Shown piece after piece: positions 18,300-26,875 of a DNA stretch of 34,750 nt (within the stretch, counting starts at the first letter, position 1; each line of letters starts with the position of its first letter). The translations under genes were made by a program, and so were the position numbers. The DNA lies in NCBI RefSeq assembly GCF_000173735.1, contig NZ_ACCB01000042.1:1-34750 (forward strand). The letters are read 5' to 3'. The stretch is from Yersinia aldovae ATCC 35236 (GTDB taxonomy: Bacteria > Pseudomonadota > Gammaproteobacteria > Enterobacterales > Enterobacteriaceae). The notes beneath the pieces were generated by a model that saw only the letters and a program-made list of their open reading frames with translations, had not been told where the DNA came from and made no database searches.

Positions 18300-19530
18300 A
18301 ATTTGATGGGCTTTTTGCTATTTCTTTAAAGTTTTCGACCGCGACCTGAGCAAACTGTGGGTCATTAATATTGAACGGATAATGCACCAGGCGGCGTTTT
18401 TCGGTTTGGATCACAGTTTCTTGCAGTGTATGGATAAAGGCTTTTAGTGCTTTTTCATCCCAGAAGGGTTGGCCCGGCGCATCCAGCGCTGAAAATCCGC
18501 CCTCTGGAATTAAGAAACGCACTTCACCTTCGCAGCGATTGAGCTTTTCACCAATCCAGCGCGCCATTTCAATATTCTCTTGCTCGGTGGTGCGCATCAG
18601 CGTGACCTGCGCGTTATGTTTATAGAACAAGCGGTCGGCATATTTAGCCGGAATGGTTGCCGGACTGCCGAAATTGACCATATCCAGCGCACCACAGGAG
18701 CCAACATAAGGAATGTTGGTATGTGCGATGGCATCGAACCGCTCTGGCCCGCAGGCTAATACACCGTCAAACAGCAGGTCGCAGACTTCAGTGGTGGTCA
18801 GGTCAATGGCTCCGGCCAATAACCCGCTTTCAGCCAGCTTTTCCATTGCTTTACCGCCGCTGCCCGTCGCGTGAAACACCAGGCAGTCATACTCACTTGA
18901 AAGCTGTTCACTGACCGCCTGGATGCAAGGCGTGGTAACACCAAACATGGTCAAACCGAGCGCGGGTTTGTCATCCGTGGCACACTCTTCTTTGACAAAT
19001 TCTTCTTGAGTAAAATAAACCGCACCGGCGATCTGATAAGCGGCATTGCTGAGTACACGGCGAGAAATACGGTTAAGTCCGGCAATATCCGTGACCGAAT
19101 ACATCATGGCGATATCACTGGCACCGATGTACCCGGAAACATCACCCGAAGCCATCGTTGAAACCATCAGCTTAGGAATACCGATAGGTAAGTTTTGCAT
19201 CGCGGGGGTTATTAACGCCGTACCACCGGAGCCGCCCAAGCCTAGCAGGGCCGCTACATCGTCACGGCTGGCAAGAAAATGCTCAAAAGCCACCGCCATC
19301 GCATTTATCGCTCGCCCTCTATCACCACAGAAGACCGCCTGACGCCCGTCAGGGTGATGCCCTGCCACGGTTTCAGCGCTGATATCTGACTGACTGGCTC
19401 GCTTGCCTTCTTTGGTTGATAAATCAACCGTGACCGTCGTCAGGCCAGTGGCTTTAATTAATTTACTGACATAAGCCAGCTCTTCACCTTTGGTATCTGT
19501 GGTAGTCGCGATAAAAATATGACGAGGCAT
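18256..19530 (-). CDS. UPF0261 / Tm-1-like ATP-binding domain protein
   Basis: 424 aa, ATG at 19530. It has an N-terminal [18 protein letters not shown] segment and a glycine-rich [17 protein letters not shown] segment, followed by [15 protein letters not shown], all typical of UPF0261. The family corresponds to the N-terminal half of tomato Tm-1, which binds ATP and inhibits tobamovirus replication protein; the bacterial function is unknown. The last 14 residues ([14 protein letters not shown]) and the stop come from the ERIC, so the native C terminus has been replaced or extended. It is probably co-transcribed with the TIM-barrel gene and diverges from tetR. Confidence 0.85.
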   Translation of the reverse strand: MPRHIFIATTTDTKGEELAYVSKLIKATGLTTVTVDLSTKEGKRASQSDISAETVAGHHPDGRQAVFCGDRGRAINAMAVAFEHFLASRDDVAALLGLGGSGGTALITPAMQNLPIGIPKLMVSTMASGDVSGYIGASDIAMMYSVTDIAGLNRISRRVLSNAAYQIAGAVYFTQEEFVKEECATDDKPALGLTMFGVTTPCIQAVSEQLSSEYDCLVFHATGSGGKAMEKLAESGLLAGAIDLTTTEVCDLLFDGVLACGPERFDAIAHTNIPYVGSCGALDMVNFGSPATIPAKYADRLFYKHNAQVTLMRTTEQENIEMARWIGEKLNRCEGEVRFLIPEGGFSALDAPGQPFWDEKALKAFIHTLQETVIQTEKRRLVHYPFNINDPQFAQVAVENFKEIAKSPSNYTLNNSSCRKAATE

Positions 19531-19597
19531 CTGAACATCCTTCTATGAATGCGGAATGTCACCAAAAATTTAAACAGCTCACCGTTTATTTCTAATC

Positions 19598-19630
19598 AAC
19601 CATTAAAACAATTGTTTGTTTTAATGGGTT
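19598..19630. repeat. Inverted repeat in the UPF0261 leader
   Basis: CCATTAAAAC (19600-19609) pairs with GTTTTAATGG (19618-19627) around an 8-nt loop, and the outer AA/TT can extend the arm with one bulged G. It lies 70-100 bp upstream of the UPF0261 start, so it may be a second operator or an mRNA hairpin. Confidence 0.55.
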
Positions 19631-19685
19631 ATCTTGTGTTCATTACCCTTTGACGATGAAGCGAACGGGTTAAGATAGAGTCATA

Positions 19686-19703
19686 ATGAGACTAGAGTAT
19701 CAT
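19686..19703. promoter_or_regulatory. Candidate TetR operator 1
   Basis: ATGAGACTAGAGTATCAT: half-sites ATGAGAC and GTATCAT with a 4-bp spacer. One mismatch from perfect dyad symmetry. Same half-site and spacing as operator 2. Confidence 0.7.
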
Positions 19704-19727
19704 CTCTGCAAAGGGTATTAGCTATAA

Positions 19728-19745
19728 ATGAGACTGCCGTCTCAT
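19728..19745. promoter_or_regulatory. Candidate TetR operator 2
   Basis: ATGAGACTGCCGTCTCAT: perfect half-sites ATGAGAC and GTCTCAT with a 4-bp spacer. It lies 42 bp from operator 1 centre to centre, about four helical turns, so both would sit on the same DNA face. Confidence 0.75.
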
Positions 19746-19842
19746 AACTTATATTGCTATAACACGCATTCATGGCGATTTGTGCAAACGGTTTGTTATA
19801 GTAAGAATAGATATAATCAACATACGACATGACTCATAAACC

Positions 19843-20508
19843 ATGACTGTGAATAATCCAGATAAAAAGGAACGCGCCTCCCCATCATTAACCACTATCA
19901 GGGCCAGAACCCGGCGGTTACTGATTGACACGGCCATGTCGATGTATGAACAGGGCGCATTTCCATCAATAACTGAAGTGGCAAATGCGGCCCAGCTTTC
20001 CCGTGCAACGGCTTATCGCTATTTCGCAACACAAAGCGCGTTGGTTTCCGCGATGGTCGATGAAAGCCTTGGCCCGATATTGGCGTGGAAACCCACTCAG
20101 CCGGATGCCCGTCAGCGGATTGCTGAATTATTGTCTTTTGCTTATCCGCGGATGTTGCAACATGAAGGAGTGCTGCGAGCCGCGTTGCATTTATCGTTAC
20201 AACAATGGGCCGATAACCGTAGTAATCCAAATAATGAAGAAAAGTTGGTGCGAGGCAATCGTAAGCTGTTGTTGAAACTGGCCGTCGAACCGCTGGAAGG
20301 AAAGTTGTCGCCAGAAGCGCTGCAACGAGTGATCCATGCTTTCTCGTTAATTTATGGGTCAGAAGTGTTTATGGTACTGAAAGATATCTGGCATTTGGAC
20401 GATGCCGGTATTCAGGATGTGACGCAATGGATGGGTAAAGCGATTCTGTTGCAGGCTGAAACCGATGCAAAACAGGCGGCCCAAGATGAGAGCCGCATTA
20501 GTCAGTAA
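19843..20508 (+). CDS. TetR/AcrR-family transcriptional regulator
   Basis: 221 aa, ATG at 19843 (MTVNNPDKKERASP). The N-terminal TetR helix-turn-helix is clear at about residues 43-62 (ITEVANAAQLSRATAYRYF), followed by an all-helical ligand domain. It is divergent from the UPF0261 gene, with two matching palindromes between them, so autoregulation and control of the UPF0261-TIM-barrel pair are likely. The ligand is unknown. The last codons (ATT AGT CAG TAA) coincide with the first part of the downstream tandem repeat, so the present stop lies inside repeat DNA. Confidence 0.88.
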   Translation: MTVNNPDKKERASPSLTTIRARTRRLLIDTAMSMYEQGAFPSITEVANAAQLSRATAYRYFATQSALVSAMVDESLGPILAWKPTQPDARQRIAELLSFAYPRMLQHEGVLRAALHLSLQQWADNRSNPNNEEKLVRGNRKLLLKLAVEPLEGKLSPEALQRVIHAFSLIYGSEVFMVLKDIWHLDDAGIQDVTQWMGKAILLQAETDAKQAAQDESRISQ

Positions 20509-20926
20509 TTCGGGTAAGTGAATGCCGCTAACATCGCTGCGGCGTCAAGGCCACGGGGTTTACCCAAAGTCATTGGCGTTGCAGCAAGGCAGCAAATGAA
20601 CACATCCCGATGAGCTTACATAAGTAAGTAATTCGGGTAAGTGAATGCCGCCAACACCGCTGCGGCGTCAAGGCCGCGGGGTTTACCCAAAGTCATTGGC
20701 GTTGCAGCAAGGCAGCAAATGAACACATCCCGATGAGCTTACATAAGTAAGTAATTCGGGTAAGTGAATGCCGCTAACACCGCTGCGGCGTCAAGCCACG
20801 GGGTTTACCCAAAGTCATTGGCGTTGCAGCAAGGCAGCAAATGAACACATCCCGATGAGCTGACATTAGTCAGTGATTCGGGTAAGTGAATGCCGCTAAC
20901 ACCGCTGCGGCGTCAAGGCCGCAGGG
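20497..20926 (+). repeat. Tandem array of a 123-bp ERIC-related hairpin repeat (3.5 copies)
   Basis: Units start at 20506, 20629, 20752 and 20874 (periods 123, 123 and 122 bp); the fourth is partial and stops just before the uvrD stop codon. Each unit begins T(A/G)ATTCGGGTAAGTGAATGC and ends near CATCCCGATGAGCTTACATA. The end and the next start form a hairpin: CTTAC/GTAAG in two units, CTGAC/GTCAG in the third, with CCCGA/TCGGG outside. It fills the whole gap between convergent tetR and uvrD; no gene is present. Confidence 0.93.
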
Positions 20927-20931
20927 TAAAT

Positions 20932-23094
20932 TTAGACAGCCTCCAGCCGTGCGTAAGCCGCAACTAACCACTTAATCCCCTCGCCGGGAAAAGCAATCTG
21001 CAATCGGCTATGTTCGCCGCTGCCTTCGAGATTAACTACCGTGCCTTCGCCAAATTTCGGATGGCGCACCCGCTGCCCCAGTGAAAAGCCGCTGTCATTT
21101 TCGTTCATCGGCGTGCCCATTCTGCGATGATTCACCGGCCGGGAAACCGTGGCACGCAGTCGCACTTCTTCAACACACTCCTGCGGTAGCTCACCAATAA
21201 AACGCGAAGGCCGATGATTCACTTCTTTACCGTACAGACGACGACTCTCGGCATAACAGAGTGTCAGTTTCTGCATCGCACGGGTGACACCGACATAAGC
21301 CAGCCGCCGTTCTTCTTCCAGACGCCCGCTTTCATCCAGAGCCATCTGGCTTGGGAACATGCCCTCTTCCATTCCCACGATAAATACCTGCGGGAACTCC
21401 AAGCCTTTCGCAGAATGAAGTGTCATCAGTTGCACCGCATCCTGATAAGCATTAGCCTGCCCTTCACCCGCCTCCAGTGCGGCATGAGAGAGGAACGCCT
21501 GTAGCGGCATCAGATCCTGATCTTCATCCTGATAGCTGTATTGGCGCGTTGCCGTAACCAGCTCTTCAAGGTTTTCGACCCGCGCCTGACCTTTCTCACC
21601 TTTTTCCTGTTCGTACATCGACCATAAGCCCGAATCACGAATCACGCGGTCAGTTTGGACGTGCAGCGGCATATCGGCGGTTTCATTGGCAAGGGAGTCC
21701 ACCAGCTCGACAAAACGTTGCAACGCAGAGGCAGCACGGCCTGCCAGCACCTTTTCCTGCAACATGGCGCGGGTTGACTGCCATAAGGTTAATTGGCGAT
21801 CACGCGCGGTTTGGCGAATCACATCCAGCGTGCGATCACCGATACCACGGGTTGGGGTATTCACCACCCGCTCAAAAGCCGCATCATCATTGCGGTTGGA
21901 AATCAGTCGTAGATAAGCCAGTGAGTCTTTGATTTCCTGCCGTTCGAAGAAGCGCTGACCGCCATAAATCCGATACGGCATCGCGGTTTGCAGCAGAGCC
22001 TCTTCCAACACCCGCGATTGGGCGTTGCTGCGATACAAAATGGCGCAATCATTTAGCGCGCCACCGTTGTCCTGCCAGGCTTTGATGCGGTTAACCACAA
22101 AACGCGATTCATCTAACTCGTTAAATGCGCAATAGAGTGAGATAGGTTCGCCCTCAGCGCCCTCGGTCCACAGGTTTTTACCCATCCGCCCATCGTTATT
22201 GGCAATCAAGGTATTGGCGGCTTTCAGGATATTGCTGGTCGAACGATAATTTTGTTCCAATCGGATGGTTTCAGCGCCGGGAAAATCTTTCAGGAAGCGC
22301 TGGATATTCTCCACCTGCGCCCCGCGCCAGCCATAAATTGACTGGTCATCGTCGCCGACGATCATCACATTAGAGCGATCCCCTGCCAGCAGGCGAATCC
22401 ACGCATATTGGATGTTATTGGTATCCTGGAACTCATCCACCAGAATGTTGGTAAAGCGCTCGCGATAATGATTCAGAATGTGCGGTTTGTTGAGCCACAG
22501 CTCATGGGCGCGCAGTAATAGCTCGGCGAAATCCACCAACCCGGCACGGTCACAGGCTTCCTGATAAGCCTGATAGATACGCAGCCAAGTGGCTTCTATC
22601 GGGTTACCGTAGCTCTCGATATGCTTAGGACGCAAACCTTCATCTTTCTTACCGTTGATGTACCACATCGCCTGACGCGGCGGCCACTGCTTCTCATCCA
22701 GATTCAGTGCCTTGACCAAGCGTTTTAATAGCCGCAGTTGGTCGTCGCTGTCCAGAATTTGGAAATCCTGCGGCAGATTGGCATCCATATGGTGAGCGCG
22801 CAGCAAGCGGTGTGCCAGGCCGTGGAAAGTGCCAATCCACATCCCGCCCTGACTGGTGCCAATCAGGTGTTCAATACGGTGGCGCATCTCTGCTGCCGCC
22901 TTATTGGTAAAAGTCACCGCGATAATCGAGTAAGGAGAGGCGTTTTCTACTGACAACAACCAGGCAATACGGTGAACCAGCACGCGGGTTTTGCCACTGC
23001 CTGCACCGGCCAGTACCAACAGGTTGCAGCGTGGCGCGGCCACGGCTTCGCGTTGTTTTTCATTCAGGCTGTCGAGCAGATCAGAAACGTCCAT
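20932..23094 (-). CDS. uvrD: DNA helicase II (UvrD)
   Basis: 720 aa from the ATG at 23094 (MDVSDLLDSLNEKQ), the same length as E. coli UvrD; a GTG two codons upstream is not needed. Superfamily 1A helicase: Walker A AGAGSGKT at residues 29-36, VDEFQDTNNIQYAWI (motif II), GDDDQSIYGWRGA (motif III), QNYRSTSNIL (motif IV) and VTRAMQKLTL (motif VI). UvrD removes UvrBC and the excised strand in nucleotide excision repair and unwinds nicked DNA in MutHLS mismatch repair. A LexA box lies about 70 bp upstream. Confidence 0.98.
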   Translation of the reverse strand: MDVSDLLDSLNEKQREAVAAPRCNLLVLAGAGSGKTRVLVHRIAWLLSVENASPYSIIAVTFTNKAAAEMRHRIEHLIGTSQGGMWIGTFHGLAHRLLRAHHMDANLPQDFQILDSDDQLRLLKRLVKALNLDEKQWPPRQAMWYINGKKDEGLRPKHIESYGNPIEATWLRIYQAYQEACDRAGLVDFAELLLRAHELWLNKPHILNHYRERFTNILVDEFQDTNNIQYAWIRLLAGDRSNVMIVGDDDQSIYGWRGAQVENIQRFLKDFPGAETIRLEQNYRSTSNILKAANTLIANNDGRMGKNLWTEGAEGEPISLYCAFNELDESRFVVNRIKAWQDNGGALNDCAILYRSNAQSRVLEEALLQTAMPYRIYGGQRFFERQEIKDSLAYLRLISNRNDDAAFERVVNTPTRGIGDRTLDVIRQTARDRQLTLWQSTRAMLQEKVLAGRAASALQRFVELVDSLANETADMPLHVQTDRVIRDSGLWSMYEQEKGEKGQARVENLEELVTATRQYSYQDEDQDLMPLQAFLSHAALEAGEGQANAYQDAVQLMTLHSAKGLEFPQVFIVGMEEGMFPSQMALDESGRLEEERRLAYVGVTRAMQKLTLCYAESRRLYGKEVNHRPSRFIGELPQECVEEVRLRATVSRPVNHRRMGTPMNENDSGFSLGQRVRHPKFGEGTVVNLEGSGEHSRLQIAFPGEGIKWLVAAYARLEAV

Positions 23095-23162
23095 AGGCAC
23101 CGTTTATCGGGTAAGGGAAAATGGCGAGTAGCCGGTTATCCGGGTATTTTGCCACCATTCCA

Positions 23163-23178
23163 CTGTGAATTTATACAG
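23163..23178. promoter_or_regulatory. LexA (SOS) box of uvrD
   Basis: CTGTGAATTTATACAG matches the LexA consensus CTGT(N8)ACAG. It lies between the yigB stop and the uvrD start, as in E. coli, where uvrD is SOS-induced. Confidence 0.88.
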
Positions 23179-23192
23179 ATTTATTACGGGGA

Positions 23193-23909
23193 TTATAGCA
23201 ATGCTGTCAGGGAAGCCAACTGCGAAATCTCAATATGTGGCAGTAAACGGCTGTCACTGGCGGTCATCAGGCTTTGTTGGCGATCGTTAATCCAACAGGC
23301 CTGCATCCCACAACGTAGCGAGCCGGCCACATCGGTGGTCAAGTCATCACCGACATGTAAGATATTTTTCAGCGGAATATCCAGATGATTCGCCGCTTTA
23401 TGGTACATATCGCGGAAAGGTTTGGCACGACCATGCGGGCCGGAACGCAGCACGAACTGGAAATAGCGGTCCAGGCCACAGGCTTTAGGGTCAGCATTGC
23501 CATTGGTGATAGCCACCAGTGGATAGTGCTCAGCCAGTGCGCTCAAGGTGTCGTGTGTCGCCGGTGGCACATAAATACGGCTACGCCATAGGGCAAAGTT
23601 TTCCATTGCCGCATCGGCCCCAGATTGCGCTTCTGACTTGCTCAAGCCATGTCGAATCAAACCTAGCTCGATGGCATACCAACGCCACTGAGTGACATCG
23701 TGGTAAATATCCGGGTCTTGTTGCAGTAATTCACGGCGAAAATGCTGGAAATCTGCCGCCTGCAATTGCGCCAAATTAGGGTGGTATTGCTGCAAGAATG
23801 CCACAGACTCTTGCTCTGTTCGGGTGATCACCGGGCGATTGTCGTACAGGGTGTCATCCAAATCGAAGCTAATGGCGGAAATATGCTCAAGTGGACGATA
23901 AAAATGCAT
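23193..23909 (-). CDS. yigB: HAD phosphatase YigB (riboflavin-pathway and FMN phosphatase)
   Basis: 238 aa. HAD motif I is DLDDTLYDN near residues 16-24, motif II is the AITNGNAD segment, and the late motif is [13 protein letters not shown]. In E. coli YigB dephosphorylates 5-amino-6-(5-phosphoribitylamino)uracil in riboflavin synthesis and also acts on FMN. Its ATG overlaps the xerC stop by one base (TGATG), so it is translationally coupled in the dapF-yigA-xerC-yigB operon. Confidence 0.92.
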   Translation of the reverse strand: MHFYRPLEHISAISFDLDDTLYDNRPVITRTEQESVAFLQQYHPNLAQLQAADFQHFRRELLQQDPDIYHDVTQWRWYAIELGLIRHGLSKSEAQSGADAAMENFALWRSRIYVPPATHDTLSALAEHYPLVAITNGNADPKACGLDRYFQFVLRSGPHGRAKPFRDMYHKAANHLDIPLKNILHVGDDLTTDVAGSLRCGMQACWINDRQQSLMTASDSRLLPHIEISQLASLTALL

Positions 23910-24820
23910 CAGGATTTGCCTCGTTTGGCCCGTGGATGAGCGGCATCATACACTGTTGCCAGATGTTGAAAATCGAGATGAGTATAAATTTGTGTGGTGG
24001 TCAGATTAGCGTGGCCTAATAGTTCTTGTACCGCGCGCAAATCACCGCTGGATTCCAACATATGAGTGGCAAAAGAGTGGCGCAGTTTATGCGGATGAAT
24101 ATGGCTGCTGACACCCTGCTTTACGCCCCATTCGGCAAAACGTTTTTGTACATTTCGCGCCGAGATGCGTTTGCCGGTATTGGCTAAAAAGATGGCATCA
24201 TCCTGTGGCTCAAATAGTTCACGCAGCTCCAGCCAGTGCGCTAACCACTTCACTGCGGTTCTGCCGATCGGCAGTTTACGCTCTTTACTGCCCTTCCCCA
24301 TAACCCAAACTTCACCACTGGCTAAATCTACGTGTTTGCAGTTCATACCGACCAACTCAGATAAACGCAACCCCGCGCCGTACATCACTTCCAGCATCGC
24401 ACGGTCACGCACTGCCAGCGGGTCGTTCAAATCGATATCCAGCAGCTTATCGACTTCATCAACATCAATATTCTTTGGTAAATGACGGCCTGAACGTGGG
24501 GTGCTGACCCCCCTGGCAGGGTTAGCTTGCAGTACGCCCTGGCTGACCATCCAGTCAAGAAAACTGCGCAATGCCGAAAGCCGCAAAGCCAGGCTGGAGG
24601 CGTGCAAACCGGCGCGTTTACTGCGGGAAACCAGCGAACGCACCTGAGCGGCGTCTAGTGTTTGCCAGTGCGCCAACCCCATCTGTTCACCCAACCCCAT
24701 CAGCGCCTGTAACTGACGCCGATAGCTGGTGATAGTCAGCGGGCTAAGTTGGCGCTCAACTTTGAGGTAACGCAGGAAAGCCTCAACCTGTGGGGCAAGT
24801 GAGGCACTAAATTCGGTCAT
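23909..24820 (-). CDS. xerC: Tyrosine recombinase XerC
   Basis: 303 aa. The complete tyrosine recombinase active site is present: R152 (GLRLSEL), K176 (GKGSKER), H244 and R247 (HKLRHSF), H270 (LLGHANL) and the nucleophile Y279 (QIYTHLD). The N-terminal SAM-like core-binding domain spans about residues 10-95. XerC with XerD resolves chromosome dimers at dif under FtsK control. It overlaps yigA by 4 bp (ATGA) and yigB by 1 bp. Confidence 0.98.
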   Translation of the reverse strand: MTEFSASLAPQVEAFLRYLKVERQLSPLTITSYRRQLQALMGLGEQMGLAHWQTLDAAQVRSLVSRSKRAGLHASSLALRLSALRSFLDWMVSQGVLQANPARGVSTPRSGRHLPKNIDVDEVDKLLDIDLNDPLAVRDRAMLEVMYGAGLRLSELVGMNCKHVDLASGEVWVMGKGSKERKLPIGRTAVKWLAHWLELRELFEPQDDAIFLANTGKRISARNVQKRFAEWGVKQGVSSHIHPHKLRHSFATHMLESSGDLRAVQELLGHANLTTTQIYTHLDFQHLATVYDAAHPRAKRGKS

Positions 24821-25521
24821 ATCGGCTCAACCCAACGCTCCAGCAGGCTTGGCAAAAACGTCGATAACTGCTCCAGCATCACGGTGCCCATGCCCTGCTG
24901 ATAATGCTGCATATCGCGGCTACTGAAGATAATAACCCCCTGTTCACCATTGTTGCCCAGTAATGACAGCGCTACCGAGCCAACCTGCTTCGCCTGAGGC
25001 AATAACAGCAATAATTCCGAACCGTTCAAACTCCCCAAATAGTGGTTGTTACTTCCCAACCGTTGAATGCGCAGCGGTTCAAAAGCGTGACGGGAGAGTG
25101 CCAGATGGGTGAAATCAGACGGCGCGCCGATATGCCAGCGGTCGCTGAATAAGCGAACATGAGCACCAGACAGACCGAAATCTCTGGCCCAACGCTGCAA
25201 ACGGTTGAGTAGGTCTTGCAGACTGCTGGCCGCCGCCAGATTGTTTTGCAGTTGCAACAAACGGTTAAACAGCACTTCGTTCAGGCCCGCCTGCTCCATC
25301 AGCAAGGTTATCTCTTCTTCCAACTGACCTATCTGGTTACGTTGACGCCCCAGTTGCCATTCCACCAGTGAGACTGTGCCTCTAACCGGATGGGGAATAT
25401 GCATCTGTTCAACCAAACGAGCATTGCGGATAAAGAAGTCGGGATTTTGCAATAAGTACTGCATCACAGCATCGTCGTCTAACTCGATACCCGCTAGCGC
25501 CTGCTCCTCAGAACTTTTCAT
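24817..25521 (-). CDS. yigA: DUF484 (GAF-like) protein YigA
   Basis: 234 aa. The DUF484 hallmark is [18 protein letters not shown] near the N terminus, followed by a coiled-coil stretch ([26 protein letters not shown]) and a GAF-like C-terminal domain. The biochemical function is unknown. It sits between dapF and xerC as in other Enterobacterales and overlaps xerC by 4 bp. An ERIC separates it from dapF. Confidence 0.92.
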   Translation of the reverse strand: MKSSEEQALAGIELDDDAVMQYLLQNPDFFIRNARLVEQMHIPHPVRGTVSLVEWQLGRQRNQIGQLEEEITLLMEQAGLNEVLFNRLLQLQNNLAAASSLQDLLNRLQRWARDFGLSGAHVRLFSDRWHIGAPSDFTHLALSRHAFEPLRIQRLGSNNHYLGSLNGSELLLLLPQAKQVGSVALSLLGNNGEQGVIIFSSRDMQHYQQGMGTVMLEQLSTFLPSLLERWVEPI

Positions 25522-25546
25522 GTCACACCCGTCATAATGAATATTT

Positions 25547-25671
25547 ATACCCTAAATAATTCGAGTTGCATGAAGGCGGCAACTGAGCGAGTCCCCAGGA
25601 GCTTACATAAGTAAGTGACTGGGGTGAACGAAGGCGGCCAACACACATGCAGCTTGAAGTATGACGGGTAT
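25547..25671 (+). repeat. ERIC element between dapF and yigA
   Basis: 125 bp with ATACCC/GGGTAT ends, left arm TAAATAATTCGAGTTGCATG, core CCCCAGGAGCTTACATAAGT with AAGTGACTGGGG, and right arm GCAGCTTGAAGTATGACGGG. It ends one base before the dapF stop codon. A 9-bp ACCCGTCAT at 25527-25535 mirrors ATGACGGGT at 25661-25669. Confidence 0.95.
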
Positions 25672-25672
25672 A

Positions 25673-26497
25673 CTATAGATGAATGAAGCCATCATACACA
25701 TGGGTTGCCGGCCCGGTCATATACAGCGGATGACCCGGCCCTTTCCAACTAATATGCAAACTGCCGCCCGGCAACTCAACATGAACCTCTTCGCTCAATA
25801 GCTCTTGTTGAATCCCAACCGCCACTGCCGCGCACGCACCACTGCCACAGGCTTGAGTTTCACCCGCGCCGCGTTCATACACCCGCAAACGGATATGCTC
25901 GCGGCTAACCACCTGCATAAAGCCAATATTGGCGCGCTCAGGAAAACGCTCATGGCTTTCCAATACTGGCCCCAGCAATGCAACGTTGGCAACCGAAACA
26001 TCATCAACCTGCATGACACAATGTGGATTGCCCATCGAAACCACACCACACAATACCGTGTGTTCTGCCGCACGAAAGATATAGGTTCTCTCCGCTTTGA
26101 TCGCTTTGAAAGGCACTGTTTGCGGATCAAAATTAGGTTCACCCATATTGACGCACACCAGTTCATCTTCTGTGACACTCAAGATCATGCGACCGGTTTG
26201 GGTGCTCACACTGATTTCACGTTTATTAGTGAGTCCTTTCAGCCGCACGAAGCGGGCAAAGCAGCGTGCGCCATTACCACACTGGGAAACTTCGCTGCCA
26301 TCGGCATTAAAAATACGGTAGTGAAAGTCCAGTTCAGGATCATAAGGCGGTTCTACCACCAACATCTGATCAAAGCCCACGCCAGTGTGCCGGTCTGCTA
26401 ATCGACGGATTAACTCCGGCGAAAAGTAAACATTTTGGGTAACTGCATCGACAACCATAAAGTCGTTGCCAAGACCGTGCATTTTGGAGAACTGCAT
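25673..26497 (-). CDS. dapF: Diaminopimelate epimerase (DapF)
   Basis: 274 aa, the standard length. The two catalytic cysteines are in their family motifs: C73 in [10 protein letters not shown] and the second near residue 217 in [13 protein letters not shown]. The N terminus [17 protein letters not shown] is diagnostic. It converts LL- to meso-diaminopimelate, the precursor of lysine and the peptidoglycan cross-linking residue. First of the dapF-yigA-xerC-yigB set and preceded by lptM. The TAG stop abuts an ERIC. Confidence 0.98.
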   Translation of the reverse strand: MQFSKMHGLGNDFMVVDAVTQNVYFSPELIRRLADRHTGVGFDQMLVVEPPYDPELDFHYRIFNADGSEVSQCGNGARCFARFVRLKGLTNKREISVSTQTGRMILSVTEDELVCVNMGEPNFDPQTVPFKAIKAERTYIFRAAEHTVLCGVVSMGNPHCVMQVDDVSVANVALLGPVLESHERFPERANIGFMQVVSREHIRLRVYERGAGETQACGSGACAAVAVGIQQELLSEEVHVELPGGSLHISWKGPGHPLYMTGPATHVYDGFIHL

Positions 26498-26598
26498 TTC
26501 AAACTCCGCTGACTTTCATTTACTGGCTAAATTCGGTACTGGCAAATTCGGTGTTGGCTAATGTCGGTACTGATTTAATCTGGCTGTGATAAGCGCAA

Positions 26599-26799
26599 TT
26601 ACTGCGGCCCGGCGATAGATTTTGTCTGGTTCTTACCTGACACATCCTGCTGGTTTTTCTCTACCTGACCACTATCCGGTTGCGCGGTTTCTACTTTTGG
26701 TTTGTCCGCCGGTGGGAAATATAATGGACCTTTCAGGCCACAACCGGTAAGTGCAAGTACCATCATCGCAGTCATCGGCCAACATAATTCTTTTTTCAT
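26599..26799 (-). CDS. lptM: Small lipoprotein LptM (YifL)
   Basis: 66 aa. It has a lipoprotein signal with lipobox LTGC (Cys20), preceded by the hydrophobic MTAMMVLA, then GLKGPLYFPP, the conserved core of the YifL/LptM family. The remainder is hydrophilic and rich in Gln and Lys. E. coli LptM stabilises the LptD-LptE lipopolysaccharide translocon in the outer membrane. It is upstream of dapF on the same strand and divergent from cyaY, as in E. coli. Confidence 0.93.
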   Translation of the reverse strand: MKKELCWPMTAMMVLALTGCGLKGPLYFPPADKPKVETAQPDSGQVEKNQQDVSGKNQTKSIAGPQ

Positions 26800-26875
26800 T
26801 TATTAATACCTGTGTTTCATGCGCCCAAGGTCTCTATAATCGCAGGTGGATCATGAAAAGCAATAGGAATTGAAT

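Larger units (their letters stand above)
19531..19842. promoter_or_regulatory. Divergent UPF0261 / tetR control region
   Basis: 312 bp, AT-rich, non-coding. It contains two copies of an 18-bp palindrome and an inverted repeat near the UPF0261 start, listed separately. A possible tetR -10 is TATAGT at 19797-19802; its -35 is poor. The tetR ribosome site is weak. Confidence 0.8.

Noticed and set aside
20497-20926. Possible CRISPR array
   Set aside because: The repeats are 122-123 bp and directly abutting, without unique spacers, and no cas genes are present.
25805-26401. 198-aa plus-strand open frame opposite dapF
   Set aside because: It is fully antisense to dapF, which has intact catalytic motifs and standard length. 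The frame has low-complexity composition and no recognisable domain.
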